Shown piece after piece: positions 8,640 to 16,717 of a stretch of DNA of 57,074 nt. Origin of the DNA: an uncultured Clostridia bacterium. Lineage in GTDB: Bacteria > Bacillota > Clostridia > Oscillospirales > Oscillospiraceae. Location of the stretch: the NCBI GenBank assembly GCA_947365965.1, contig CANAZG010000008.1, positions 1-57,074 on the forward strand, read 5' to 3'. The position numbers and the translations under genes are program-made. Every line of letters begins with the position of its first letter. Position 1 is the first letter of the stretch. The notes under the pieces are model-generated. The model did no database searches. It was not told the DNA's origin and worked only from the letters and a program-made list of their open reading frames with translations.

Positions 8640-9010
8640 GCCTTTACTCTGAGGATCACACAAAAATACGGGCTAACCAGGGGTACTCACTCCAGGTGGA
8701 TGTTGAGTTGACCGCATCGCTCCCGTCCCTGTGTCTTTTTCATGGGACAGCAACCCGGTTCCTGTCAAAGAACCAGCGGGAGAGCATCCAGAAGATAGGC
8801 CGGCAGTACGTCCACCTCTCCAGAGATATCGAAACTGCGGCAGCAGTTGGCCGGCGGCATGGTATTCCGGTTGTTATTCGCATTGATGCGGAGGCTGTGG
8901 CGTGGGATAGAATAACCTTCTATCCCTCAGAAAATGGCGTCTGACTGCGTGGCACCGTGCTGCCAAAACATTTTGGCCCCCAATTTACTTGGGTGGAAGA
9001 ATATAAATAA
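8640..9010 (+). pseudogene. Second kptA, N-terminally lost and interrupted by a nonsense codon
   Basis: From about base 8640 the frame encodes SEDHTKIRANQGYSLQVDVE, FHGTATRFLS, RQYVHLSRD and FYPSENGV. These align closely with residues 70-168 of the intact KptA just upstream. At 8942-8944 the codon that is TGG (Trp168) in the intact copy is TGA. The same frame then continues LRGTVLPKHFGPQFTWVEEY to a TAA at 9008-9010, which matches the expected length. The N-terminal lobe with Arg-His is not recognisable in 8484-8640. It is a diverged duplicate rather than a recent one, since flanking codons differ. It ends 19 bases before the GTG start of the PtuA-like gene, so the two were probably co-transcribed. 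Confidence 0.75.
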
Positions 9011-9029
9011 GCTGGGGAGGGATATTGTT

Positions 9030-11033
9030 GTGACACTCATCTATGCGTATATTCAAAAATATAAAAACTATGCAGAGCAAAGTGTTCTTTTTAACACGGA
9101 GTATAATGTCCAGTTCCAAGCGGGGCTTCTCACTTTCTCCTATGTTGGTACTTCTGCGGCCCGTTCTCTTCTACGCGGCGAGCGCAAAGAGGACCATCTC
9201 CATTTTTTAGTTGGGAAAACTGGATCAGGAAAAACAAATCTCCTGCAGCTTATAGGAATGAAACACGACATCCGACATCAGCGGAAATGGGATGGGGAGG
9301 ATGATGCCTATTTCTTCCTCTATCGGATTAATGATATTCAATATTATTTGGAAATCTGCGACATGGATATGAAACAGTTTCCCGCGCCCAGTTATCCCGA
9401 GGATAAAACGATGCCTGACAGCGTCCGAAAGCATAGTGAAAGAACCCGGAGACTTTACACCAGTTGCTTCTCCATCCAAGGCCCGCTGCGTGAAGGAAAA
9501 ACCTATCAGGAGTTCACCAGATATAATCAGTATGATATTCTGGAAACAGCCATGGTCCTCAACAGTTATGATTTCAATGCATTTCTGGTCCCTCCTTATC
9601 CTGACGAAAAAGAAGATTATCAGGATTTCAGAAATCGAGCTTGGATGGGCCGGATGGTTCAGCCCTATCACCGGACCTCTCTCTGGCATATCTGTGATTA
9701 TATCAGGGATTACATAGGGCGCGTAGAACCCGGGAGCGGCAAACGCCGCGTCGCCTTCGTGTTATCAACCCACAACTTTGCGGAGCAATATCCGCTGAAG
9801 CTGGAAAACGCCGTGGAACGAGACTATTGGACGTTTTACCAGATCAAGCAGGACGAGATGCTGGCTGCGTTTGACGAGGATGCCAGGAGGAGGACGCAAA
9901 AAAGGCGTAAAAGACGGGAGCTCTCCAACAAGGAAATGTTCATCCATGATTTATGGGCGGATTATGCGCACTACCTCAGGAAATGGGTCGAAAAAATCCT
10001 GCTGTATCATGCGGAGGTAGAGATTCCGAAGGATCATCTGGATGCGTCAGGAACTGTGGACGTTTATCAGGAAGCGATAGATTACTATACAGAAAAAGAG
10101 TATAAGGAGGATATTGATCCCTCCGATCTTCCTGATGGGAAAACGATGACCATTGTAAAGAGATGCACTTGGTTGGCTGAATTCATTGACCGGACAGACA
10201 CTGGAGACCCGCACGGCGTTCTTTGGCAAGTAATTGATGATATTAAGGATATTGGGACAATCCTCTCGAAATTAGATGACAAATACTTTACAATTGATAC
10301 CTGCACGATCCCTGTCGTTGATATGGAACAGGAGAAATATCAGCCCCTATTCTTTGACTTGTTTGAACGCATGGAAGATTATCACCAGGATGACGCGGGC
10401 ATTTTTACCGAGAAGCTGCTGCCGTACAGCTTTACCTGTTTAAGCACCGGGGAGTATCAATACGCAAAGGTGCTGGGCGGACTGCAGGATTGCCTGATGC
10501 TTGCGCTGACTGATAAGGATAGAAAGAAAACGGAGCTATCGAAAATTATCCTGCTGGATGAACCAGAGACATATATGCATCCCGAGCTGGCCCGGAAATT
10601 TGTCTCAGAGATCCACCGGATCACCTCGAAGTACCCAGAGGCGCCTCCTGTTCAGATTATCATTGGCACCCATTCGCCCTTTATGCTCTCCGACGCGCTT
10701 CCAGAGGAGGTAATCCGCCTGGATATCGACCATGAGACCGGCAGCGCAATCGTCATGCCGGGAACCGAAAAAAATTATTTTGGAGCCAATATCCATACGA
10801 TTCTGGCGGATAGCTTTTTCCTCCGATATACAATTGGGGAGGATTCCCGCATATTTCTCCAACAGGTATTTAATGATCTGCGGAAAGCGGAAGATCACGC
10901 AGATGCCCCCGACGAAAAGGCACAGCAGCTCATTCGGCGCACAAGGGAGCTTCTTCCATATATTGGAGACCAATTTATCCGTCAGGCATTTGAAAACGTA
11001 TTGGTCGCGTTTGAGGGAAACGGAGGCCAATAA
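9030..11033 (+). CDS. Large RecF/ABC-type ATPase, Septu PtuA-like
   Basis: A 667-residue ATPase. I start it at GTG 9030, nine bases after GGGGAGG (9014-9020); the open frame upstream belongs to the kptA relic region. The P-loop GKTGSGKT is at residues 62-69. A long insert of about 430 residues follows, partly basic and helical (EDARRRTQKRRKRRELSNKE). The ABC-type signature area STGEYQYAKVLGGLQ comes next, then Walker B with D-loop ILLDEPETYMHP at about 506-518 and the switch histidine IIGTHSPF (His548). This domain order fits PtuA and related AAA_21/AAA_15 defence ATPases. The HNH nuclease gene starts two bases after its stop. The pair most likely forms an abortive or direct antiviral complex. 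No reverse transcriptase lies beside it, so it is not a retron. Confidence 0.75.
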   Translation: MTLIYAYIQKYKNYAEQSVLFNTEYNVQFQAGLLTFSYVGTSAARSLLRGERKEDHLHFLVGKTGSGKTNLLQLIGMKHDIRHQRKWDGEDDAYFFLYRINDIQYYLEICDMDMKQFPAPSYPEDKTMPDSVRKHSERTRRLYTSCFSIQGPLREGKTYQEFTRYNQYDILETAMVLNSYDFNAFLVPPYPDEKEDYQDFRNRAWMGRMVQPYHRTSLWHICDYIRDYIGRVEPGSGKRRVAFVLSTHNFAEQYPLKLENAVERDYWTFYQIKQDEMLAAFDEDARRRTQKRRKRRELSNKEMFIHDLWADYAHYLRKWVEKILLYHAEVEIPKDHLDASGTVDVYQEAIDYYTEKEYKEDIDPSDLPDGKTMTIVKRCTWLAEFIDRTDTGDPHGVLWQVIDDIKDIGTILSKLDDKYFTIDTCTIPVVDMEQEKYQPLFFDLFERMEDYHQDDAGIFTEKLLPYSFTCLSTGEYQYAKVLGGLQDCLMLALTDKDRKKTELSKIILLDEPETYMHPELARKFVSEIHRITSKYPEAPPVQIIIGTHSPFMLSDALPEEVIRLDIDHETGSAIVMPGTEKNYFGANIHTILADSFFLRYTIGEDSRIFLQQVFNDLRKAEDHADAPDEKAQQLIRRTRELLPYIGDQFIRQAFENVLVAFEGNGGQ

Positions 11034-11034
11034 G

Positions 11035-11943
11035 ATGAGAAGAATTACAACCGATACGCTTGTCCAGGCAGAGAGGGATCATGCCCAAGCAGTCCGCGCC
11101 TATGTAAAGACAAAAAATGAAGCGTATCAACGAGAATTATTCCAAGTGGTTGCGGCTGTTGTTCCAGCTGCGCTGGACTACAATGCGTCAAAAAATATCG
11201 GCGATTGGTCTTGGTTGGAAAACTTTCTTCTGGCGGACGTCGCTACTTTGAAAAAACTGACAGAGGAGAAACCGGCTCTATTACAATTTGGCCAGTTCAA
11301 AAAGCTGTACAAAAACCGCTTTTGCAATGGAAGCTCCCACTATGTTGACGACACCAGCAAGTACAACGCATACACGTTCATTGAAAACCTAGGTGTCAAG
11401 GTCTGCCCTTATTGTGATGAAGAATACCTGGATGTGTTGGAGCAGGACGGGATACCAACGCAGCGCACTTTAGAACTGGATCACTTTTTTCCGAAAAGCC
11501 TGTTTCCCGCATTGGCCATGTGCTTTTACAATCTGGTCCCCAGCGGACAAAGTTGCAATGGCATAAAAAAGGAACGTCTGCTGGGAATGAGCCCTTATGA
11601 AAAAAATATAGAGGAATGCACACGGCTTTCTCCTGATCTTCCCATTGGGATTAATATGGAACATATTTCTCCAGAGGAGTGCGAAATTCACTTTCACGCA
11701 GTGGGCGGAATGCAGGAAAACGTATCGGTTTTTTGCCTGGAACAGCGTTATCTGCGTCATAAGGGGGAGGCCCATCGATATTTGCTGCTAAAGCAAACCT
11801 GTGGAGAAGAAAAAATTGCGGAGCTGGTCAACATGGGGCTCTTTTCTACTGTTGAGCAGGCTCGGGAGATACTCTATGGAGTAACCGACAGTAACCAGCA
11901 GCTTCTGCAAAAGCTTAAACATGACATTTTAGATAGACAATAG
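11035..11943 (+). CDS. HNH endonuclease, Septu PtuB-like
   Basis: A 302-residue protein starting ATG 11035, one base after the ATPase stop, with a GGAGG site inside the ATPase 3' end. The HNH core runs over residues 122-180: CPYCDEEYLDV (Cys124, Cys127), TLELDHFFPKSLFPAL (Asp149-His150), FYNLVPSGQSCNGIKK (Asn166, Cys174, Asn175). The zinc-binding cysteines and the catalytic His-Asn-type residues are all present. An N-terminal helical region of about 115 residues and a C-terminal helical tail flank the core. Tight coupling to a PtuA-like ATPase is the defining feature of Septu systems and of the PtuAB effectors of some retrons. Those effectors cut DNA or tRNA when triggered. The target here is unknown. 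Confidence 0.8.
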   Translation: MRRITTDTLVQAERDHAQAVRAYVKTKNEAYQRELFQVVAAVVPAALDYNASKNIGDWSWLENFLLADVATLKKLTEEKPALLQFGQFKKLYKNRFCNGSSHYVDDTSKYNAYTFIENLGVKVCPYCDEEYLDVLEQDGIPTQRTLELDHFFPKSLFPALAMCFYNLVPSGQSCNGIKKERLLGMSPYEKNIEECTRLSPDLPIGINMEHISPEECEIHFHAVGGMQENVSVFCLEQRYLRHKGEAHRYLLLKQTCGEEKIAELVNMGLFSTVEQAREILYGVTDSNQQLLQKLKHDILDRQ

Positions 11944-12002
11944 ATAGAGGTTCGCATAGGGAAATATAGTAAATAACCTTGTGAAAGGAGGAGCCTAAGA
12001 AT

Positions 12003-12245
12003 ATGAGAAAACCGGCTGATTACAGCGGGCTGTTTAGTTTGTGCAAGGCCAGAAAAGGGTACCGCTGTTATCGTAGCAGAGTATCTCACCAAGAGATACC
12101 CAGGTGCGCCGAGCTTCTCCCCGAGAATATCAAGCATTTTCAAAGCAACGGAAGAAAGCGAAAGTATTTTAAAAACGGTTTTGAAAAAATGCTACCTATA
12201 GAAAATTGCAGTAATAAAATGGATGGCATCTATAGTGTCCGATAA
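12003..12245 (+). CDS. Small ORF, possibly frameshifted
   Basis: An 80-codon frame at ATG 12003 behind an excellent AAAGGAGG site (11982-11989), 60 bp after the HNH gene. The first 20 residues (MRKPADYSGLFSLCKARKG) look coding. From the GGGTACC around 12057 the next frame also reads a very protein-like text (TAVIVAEYLTKRYPGAPSFS then SIFKATEESESILKTVLKKC) that ends at a TAG near 12201. A single indel at 12057 would join the two into a protein of about 65 residues. I do not recognise either version. It could be a third gene of the ATPase-HNH operon or an element relic. Confidence 0.4.
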   Translation: MRKPADYSGLFSLCKARKGYRCYRSRVSHQEIPRCAELLPENIKHFQSNGRKRKYFKNGFEKMLPIENCSNKMDGIYSVR

Positions 12246-12254
12246 TCACATAGA

Positions 12255-12290
12255 AAGTCCTTAGAACCGGAAGGCTTTGAGGACTTTTTT
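12255..12290 (+). terminator. Intrinsic terminator after the ATPase-HNH operon
   Basis: AAGTCCT (12255-12261) pairs with AGGACTT (12280-12286). A small inner CC-GGAA-GG hairpin lies between, and a TTTTT run follows. It is placed just after the small ORF and before the GC-rich chromosome resumes. Confidence 0.55.
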
Positions 12291-12430
12291 CTATGCTTTT
12301 CACCAGTGGTTTCCCTTACATTTTCCCTTTCGGGGTGTCTTCCTTTTCTGTAAACCTCCGGTTTGTGGGAACGCCCGGACCTGCCCCTGCATCTACGCAA
12401 TTTCCCCCCAGATGTCAAATTATCGATCAC

Positions 12431-12469
12431 ATTGGCGCAAAATCCATTTTTCGTGGATTTTGCGCCAAT
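12431..12469. repeat. Dispersed 16-bp-arm palindrome, copy 1
   Basis: ATTGGCGCAAAATCCA, a 7-base loop TTTTTCG, then the exact reverse complement of the arm. The same arms occur at 30745-30783. It lies 6 bases past the stop codon of ridA (minus strand), where it could act as that gene's 3' hairpin. Confidence 0.8.
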
Positions 12470-12475
12470 ATTTCT

Positions 12476-12985
12476 TCAGTTAAGGGGAAGCGTCGCCGTC
12501 CCATCGGCGGGCCCCTGCGCATCGGGTATCTCCCCGTACCAGGCGGACACCTCAATCTCCACCGGCAGTCCAAAGGGCAAGCCGTACACTCCCACGGCGG
12601 AGCGGCTGTGTCTGCCTCGGTCCCCAAGCACAGACAGAAAGAGGTCCGACGCGCCGTTGAGAACTGCGGGGTAGTCCACAAAATCGGGCGTAGCGGCAAT
12701 AAATCCCAACACCTTCACCAGTGTGATCCGGTCCAGATCCCCTGCCGCCTCCTTCAGTACAGCAAGCAGATTGAGAGCGGACAGGCGGGCCGCGTCATAG
12801 CCCTGCTCTATGGTCAGCTCCGTGCCAATCCGGCCGGTATAGCGCAGTCTGCCATCCACCAGCGGACCCTGGCCGGACAGAGTCAGAAGCTGGCCTGTGC
12901 GGCGGATAGTGCAGTAATTCCCCTTGGCCTCCGGCGTCTGCGGCAATCGCAGGCCCAGCTCCTTCAGACGGTTCTCCGCGTCCAT
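12476..12985 (-). CDS. RidA (YjgF/UK114) family protein
   Basis: A 169-residue member of the YjgF-like group of RidA proteins. The start is ATG 12985 (MDAENRLKELGLRLPQTPEA), since GGGGG lies 7 bases upstream and the longer frame overlaps the preceding gene's stop. The RidA core shows LTLSGQGPL, a long central helix and the LVKVLGFIAATPDF and SRSAVGVYGLPFGLPVEIEV strands. The LVKVLGFIAA group is of the longer YjgF_like_1 form rather than canonical 130-residue RidA, and the classical catalytic arginine is not obvious. RidA hydrolyses reactive enamines and imines released by PLP enzymes. It is downstream of an aminopeptidase and faces a PLP aminotransferase operon, which fits a role in amino-acid breakdown. 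Confidence 0.8.
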   Translation of the reverse strand: MDAENRLKELGLRLPQTPEAKGNYCTIRRTGQLLTLSGQGPLVDGRLRYTGRIGTELTIEQGYDAARLSALNLLAVLKEAAGDLDRITLVKVLGFIAATPDFVDYPAVLNGASDLFLSVLGDRGRHSRSAVGVYGLPFGLPVEIEVSAWYGEIPDAQGPADGTATLPLN

Positions 12986-12989
12986 TCCA

Positions 12990-14444
12990 TTACCCCCTGT
13001 TCTTGACATAGTGGTACAGCGTTTTTATGCCAAATCCGGTGCCGCCCTCGCCCTGACAGTCGGATTTTTTATCAGTAAAGGGCATTCTCCCAAAATCAAT
13101 ATGCAGAAAGGGCACATCCTCGTGGAACGCCGCCAGAAACAGGCCCGCTAAAATCCCGCCAGCTCCGCCTGCGGGGGCGTTGTCCAGATCGGCATACGGC
13201 GTTTTCAGCAGCGCCTTGTACTCCTCAAAGGCCGGCATTTGGGCGTACTTCTCCCCGGTTACCGGCATCAGCGCGGCAATGCGGTCAAAGAGCTCCTGGT
13301 GGGTGGTCAGTGCGGCGGCGCATACGCTGCCGTAGAAGCTGCACACGCTGCCCGTCAAACCCGCCACCTCCAGCAGCTCGGAGGGATGCTCCTGGCGAAT
13401 GCAGTAGGTCATTGCGTCCGCCATGGTCAGCCGCCCCTCGGCATCGGTGTTGCGGACAAACACCGTCTGTCCGTTCATGGACGTGAACACGTCTCCGTTG
13501 CGGTAGCTGCGGGCGTCTACCATGTTCTCACAGGCTGCCACCACCGCGATCACGTTGCGGGGCAGCTTTTGATCCGCAATTGCGCACATTGCTCCAATGA
13601 CAGCGGCGGCTCCGTTCATGTCAAAGCGCATGGACTCCATGCCGGAACTCTTAATCGCGAGCCCGCCGCTGTCGTAGGTGATGCCCTTGCCCACAAATGC
13701 GATGGGCGGCTGTTCCGCTTCCCCGCCGCGCCAGCGCATTACGATGAATTTCGGCTCCTCTTCGCTGCCCCGGGCCACCGCGAGAAACAGTCCCATATTC
13801 AGCTCCTCACAGGTAGCCCGGTCCAGCACCTCTGTCTCAAAGCCATGCAGCCGCCCCAGGGCCTCGCACCGGTTGGCCAGCTCTGCCGGCGTGAGCACAT
13901 CCGCGATCTCGTTGACCAGATCGCGGGCAGTCATAACCGCCTGGGCCAGATGAAGTCCCTCCTGTATCGCTGGAGCCAGATCCCTGTCGGAGAGGAGAGC
14001 TGCGCGGATAGGCTGCCGGGCCTTTCGGGCGGAGAGATACTTATCAAACTGGTACTCACAGAGGGGGAGGACCGAGCATATCTGCGAGGCGATTTCCTCC
14101 TCCGGCGCAAAGGCCAGCGCGTCCAGCCGGTCGATCAGCACAGACTGAGCGCCATAGTCCGCCAGAGCCGCGCCGGCCTTCGCGGTCAGCTGACGAAGCG
14201 CGTCAAAGGGCGCCGGCGCATGGCAGTCAAAGCCGGCCAGCAGCAGGTTTACAGCCCCGCCCCGGCGGGGTATGCGCACACCCCGCAGCTGCTTGTGCTC
14301 CAGCGTGAGCTTGTCCCCGGGAAAGCAGGCGGCATAGGCCTCCCGGAGGCCTGGCTCCCCAAAGGAAACCGGCGTCCCGGCCGGCAAAAAGCGGAGGACC
14401 GTATCAAAGTCCCCGCAGGCGGAAGCGGCAAGTCTTATTTCCAT
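12990..14444 (-). CDS. M17 leucyl aminopeptidase
   Basis: A 484-residue M17 enzyme starting ATG 14444 (MEIRLAASACGDFDTVLRFL), with GAGGGGAG immediately upstream. The longer frame from 14468 would bury that site. The N-terminal regulatory domain (1-150) is divergent. The catalytic domain carries the di-metal and active-site motifs VGKGITYDSGGLAIK, MRFDMNGAAAVIGAM and the signature NTDAEGRLTMADAM. The C-terminal HIDFGRMPFTDKKSDCQGEG is also typical. The enzyme cleaves N-terminal residues from short peptides in the cytoplasm. It is transcribed divergently from a NIF3-aminotransferase-GntR-Dpp operon and together with ridA, suggesting import, cleavage and catabolism of peptides as one module. Confidence 0.9.
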   Translation of the reverse strand: MEIRLAASACGDFDTVLRFLPAGTPVSFGEPGLREAYAACFPGDKLTLEHKQLRGVRIPRRGGAVNLLLAGFDCHAPAPFDALRQLTAKAGAALADYGAQSVLIDRLDALAFAPEEEIASQICSVLPLCEYQFDKYLSARKARQPIRAALLSDRDLAPAIQEGLHLAQAVMTARDLVNEIADVLTPAELANRCEALGRLHGFETEVLDRATCEELNMGLFLAVARGSEEEPKFIVMRWRGGEAEQPPIAFVGKGITYDSGGLAIKSSGMESMRFDMNGAAAVIGAMCAIADQKLPRNVIAVVAACENMVDARSYRNGDVFTSMNGQTVFVRNTDAEGRLTMADAMTYCIRQEHPSELLEVAGLTGSVCSFYGSVCAAALTTHQELFDRIAALMPVTGEKYAQMPAFEEYKALLKTPYADLDNAPAGGAGGILAGLFLAAFHEDVPFLHIDFGRMPFTDKKSDCQGEGGTGFGIKTLYHYVKNRG

Positions 14445-14585
14445 CGTACTCCCCTCGTTTCTTTTCATTTGCGCTTTATAGGCAGCGCCCGTCTATTTAT
14501 AGAGAATACCGTGTCTTTAAGGAAATTTCACTATGCAAATTCTACAAAAATGCGATGATTTTTTCTGGTGTTTTTCCATCTTGAA

Positions 14586-14599
14586 ATATCAACTGATAT
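14586..14599. promoter_or_regulatory. Candidate GntR/FCD operator ATATCA-N2-TGATAT
   Basis: A perfect palindrome ATATCAACTGATAT sits in the 219-bp divergent gap between the aminopeptidase and NIF3-like genes. It is nested in a wider inverted repeat, TTGAAATAT (14581-14589) and ATATTTCAA (14608-14616). Spacing and AT-rich symmetry suit a GntR-family site. The GntR gene at 16718 in the downstream operon is the obvious candidate binder. Confidence 0.45.
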
Positions 14600-14663
14600 A
14601 TCTTAAAATATTTCAAAAAGAGCGTTGCCACATGACACAACAATTTTAGGGAGTGTAATCGAC

Positions 14664-15518
14664 ATGACAACAAGAGAGATGGTCAATGTTGCCCTCAGGC
14701 TGGCCGGCCTGGAGGAGGACACCGTGGATACAGAGATTGGCTGCGAGGGGACCTGCATCAAGCGGGTGCTGGCCGGGATCGATATGGACAACGCCACGCT
14801 GCTGGCCGCCAAGGACAGGGGCTATGACTGCGTCGTGGAGCACCACGGCATCATGGGCCGTGCCGTGCGGATCGGGGATCAGATGCTCAAGGATCAGATG
14901 ATGCGCATGTATGACTTCGGCGTCCCCATCAACGTGGCCCAGAAGGCCATCGCCAAGCGGGCCAAGCAGGAGAGCGAGAAAATGCACTCCAAGAATCTGA
15001 ACCGGCAGGCGGACTTTGCTAGGCTCATTCAGATGCCCTACATTGGCCTGCACACGCCTGCGGACCTGATCGGGCAGGCGATTGTCCAGGAGCGGATGGA
15101 CGAGCTGACCAGGGACCGGCCCTTCACCACGCTCCAGGAGGTGGTGGATGCGCTGGGTGAGTTTCCCGAGGTGCGCACCGCCCTGCAGTCCCCCGCTATC
15201 CGCGTCGGTCAGCCGGACAGCTACGCGGGCCGGGTCTGCGTACTTTTCGCCGGTGTGACCGGAGGCGGCGCCCAGGTGTACAAGACCTTCTTTGACTACG
15301 GCGTAGGCACGCTGATTATGATGCACATGCCGGAGGACGACATCAAGGCCCTGACGGAGCACAACAAGGGCAACGTGATTATTGCCGGACATATGGCCAG
15401 CGACTCCATCGGCATGAACCGGATTCTGGACGCCTGGGAGGCGGAGGGCCTGGAGATCACCCGCATCGGCGGACTGACCGGCGGTAAGGCCGAAAACAAT
15501 TCGTCAAACGAGGAATAG
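14664..15518 (+). CDS. NIF3-like (DUF34) dinuclear metal protein
   Basis: A 284-residue protein beginning MTTREMVNVALRLAGLEEDT at ATG 14664, behind AGGGAGTG. VVEHHGIMG resembles the metal-binding HH motif of the NIF3 fold. The C-terminal region has LFAGVTGGGAQVYKTFFDYG and VIIAGHMASDSIGMNRILDA, where a second metal-binding half (GH, D) is expected. NIF3 proteins are hexameric metalloproteins of debated function, possibly hydrolases or metal chaperones. It is the first gene of the operon, 5 bp before the aminotransferase. Assignment to the family is moderately sure, and the reaction is unknown. Confidence 0.6.
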   Translation: MTTREMVNVALRLAGLEEDTVDTEIGCEGTCIKRVLAGIDMDNATLLAAKDRGYDCVVEHHGIMGRAVRIGDQMLKDQMMRMYDFGVPINVAQKAIAKRAKQESEKMHSKNLNRQADFARLIQMPYIGLHTPADLIGQAIVQERMDELTRDRPFTTLQEVVDALGEFPEVRTALQSPAIRVGQPDSYAGRVCVLFAGVTGGGAQVYKTFFDYGVGTLIMMHMPEDDIKALTEHNKGNVIIAGHMASDSIGMNRILDAWEAEGLEITRIGGLTGGKAENNSSNEE

Positions 15519-15523
15519 ATGCT

Positions 15524-16702
15524 ATGAACGAGCCTTGGGTTGCCTGTCTGCGGGAACAATTCCCGATTACAAAGCGAACCGCGTTTTTTGATATCGCCTA
15601 TGAAAACTGCGGCGCCGCCTTCGTGAGGGAGAGAATGGAGGACTATTTTGTCCACAAGGCGGACGTTTATCCGGGGCTGGTCAAGGCCGGCGGCGCAGGA
15701 AAGGGCGAGACCATCGCCGTTGTCGCCGAAGCCAGGGAGCGGCTGGCCCGCTTCCTCAACGCCCCCGGCGTCAGGAGCGTCGCCTTCACGGAGAACACAA
15801 CCCAGGGGATCAACCTGATCCTGCAGGGATTCCCTTTCCAGCCCGGGGACAATATTGTTGTTGGGGAGCTGGAGCACGTGGCCGTCCTGATGCCCTGCCT
15901 CTATCTGAAGCAGCGCGGCATCGAGGTCCGGGTGGCCCGCTCCCGGGACGGCATCGCCTTGACGGAGCAGGACCTTCTCTCCCAGGCGGATGAGCGCACC
16001 CGCATCATCGCGGCCAGCTACGTGCAGTCCCGCAGCGGCTGGAAGCTGGATTTGAGGGCGCTGGCAGAGGTCTGCCGCAGCCGCGGCATCTATCTGGTGA
16101 CGGACGGCATTCAGGCCCTGGGCTTCCAGCGGGTAGATGTGCGCGCGCTGGGCGTGGACGCCATGGCGGCCTCCTGCTACAAGGGGCTTCTGGCCACGGA
16201 GGGCGTGGGATTTCTCTACTGCGCGGATGAACTGCTGGGGAAAATCCGGCCCGTCTTTGCCGGCGACAGCCCCGCGCTGCTGCTGGATCGGGAGCGCATG
16301 GAGGTCCTCTGTCCAGACCCCCTGGACGCCCGCAAGCTGGAGAGCGGCACCATTCCCTTCCAGAGCATCTACGGGCTCAGCGCCGGGCTGGAGCGGCTGA
16401 TGGAGATCGGCATGGAGCGGGTGGAGCGGCATGTCTCCGAGTGCTATGAGCGGGTCCACTGCGGCCTGACGGAGCTGGGGTATGAGGTGGACACCCCCCT
16501 GGAGCCGGCGCGGCGGTGCCACAGTATGCTGGTGCGCACAGACCGGAACCGGGAGATGGTGGACTTCTTTCTGGCCCACGGCGTATTTTTTAGTCCCGGC
16601 AGGGAGGGATATGTCCGAATTTCTGTGGCCCCCTTTACGGCGCAGGAGGATATTGATGCCCTGCTTCAGACGGCCAGCCTCTGGCTGGCGCAGACGCGAT
16701 AG
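15524..16702 (+). CDS. Class V PLP-dependent aminotransferase
   Basis: A 392-residue fold-type I PLP enzyme. The cofactor motifs are TENTTQGINLIL (phosphate cup), TDGIQALGFQRVDV (Asp holding the pyridine nitrogen) and AASCYKGLLATEGVG with the Schiff-base Lys220. It is closest in pattern to isopenicillin-N-epimerase-like and cysteine-desulfurase-like members. The absence of an active-site Cys loop argues against a true desulfurase. Its neighbours (peptide importer, aminopeptidase, RidA) suggest amino-acid or dipeptide catabolism. It overlaps nothing and is followed 15 bp later by the GntR gene. Confidence 0.85.
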   Translation: MNEPWVACLREQFPITKRTAFFDIAYENCGAAFVRERMEDYFVHKADVYPGLVKAGGAGKGETIAVVAEARERLARFLNAPGVRSVAFTENTTQGINLILQGFPFQPGDNIVVGELEHVAVLMPCLYLKQRGIEVRVARSRDGIALTEQDLLSQADERTRIIAASYVQSRSGWKLDLRALAEVCRSRGIYLVTDGIQALGFQRVDVRALGVDAMAASCYKGLLATEGVGFLYCADELLGKIRPVFAGDSPALLLDRERMEVLCPDPLDARKLESGTIPFQSIYGLSAGLERLMEIGMERVERHVSECYERVHCGLTELGYEVDTPLEPARRCHSMLVRTDRNREMVDFFLAHGVFFSPGREGYVRISVAPFTAQEDIDALLQTASLWLAQTR

Positions 16703-16717
16703 AGAGGAGGAGACGCC

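Noticed and set aside
9030-11943. Retron interpretation of the PtuAB-like pair
   Set aside because: No reverse transcriptase gene or msr/msd-like inverted repeat was found beside it in the window.
15524-16702. Cysteine desulfurase (NifS/IscS)
   Set aside because: The fold matches but the active-site cysteine loop is not seen, and the neighbours are peptide-use genes rather than Fe-S or thiolation genes.
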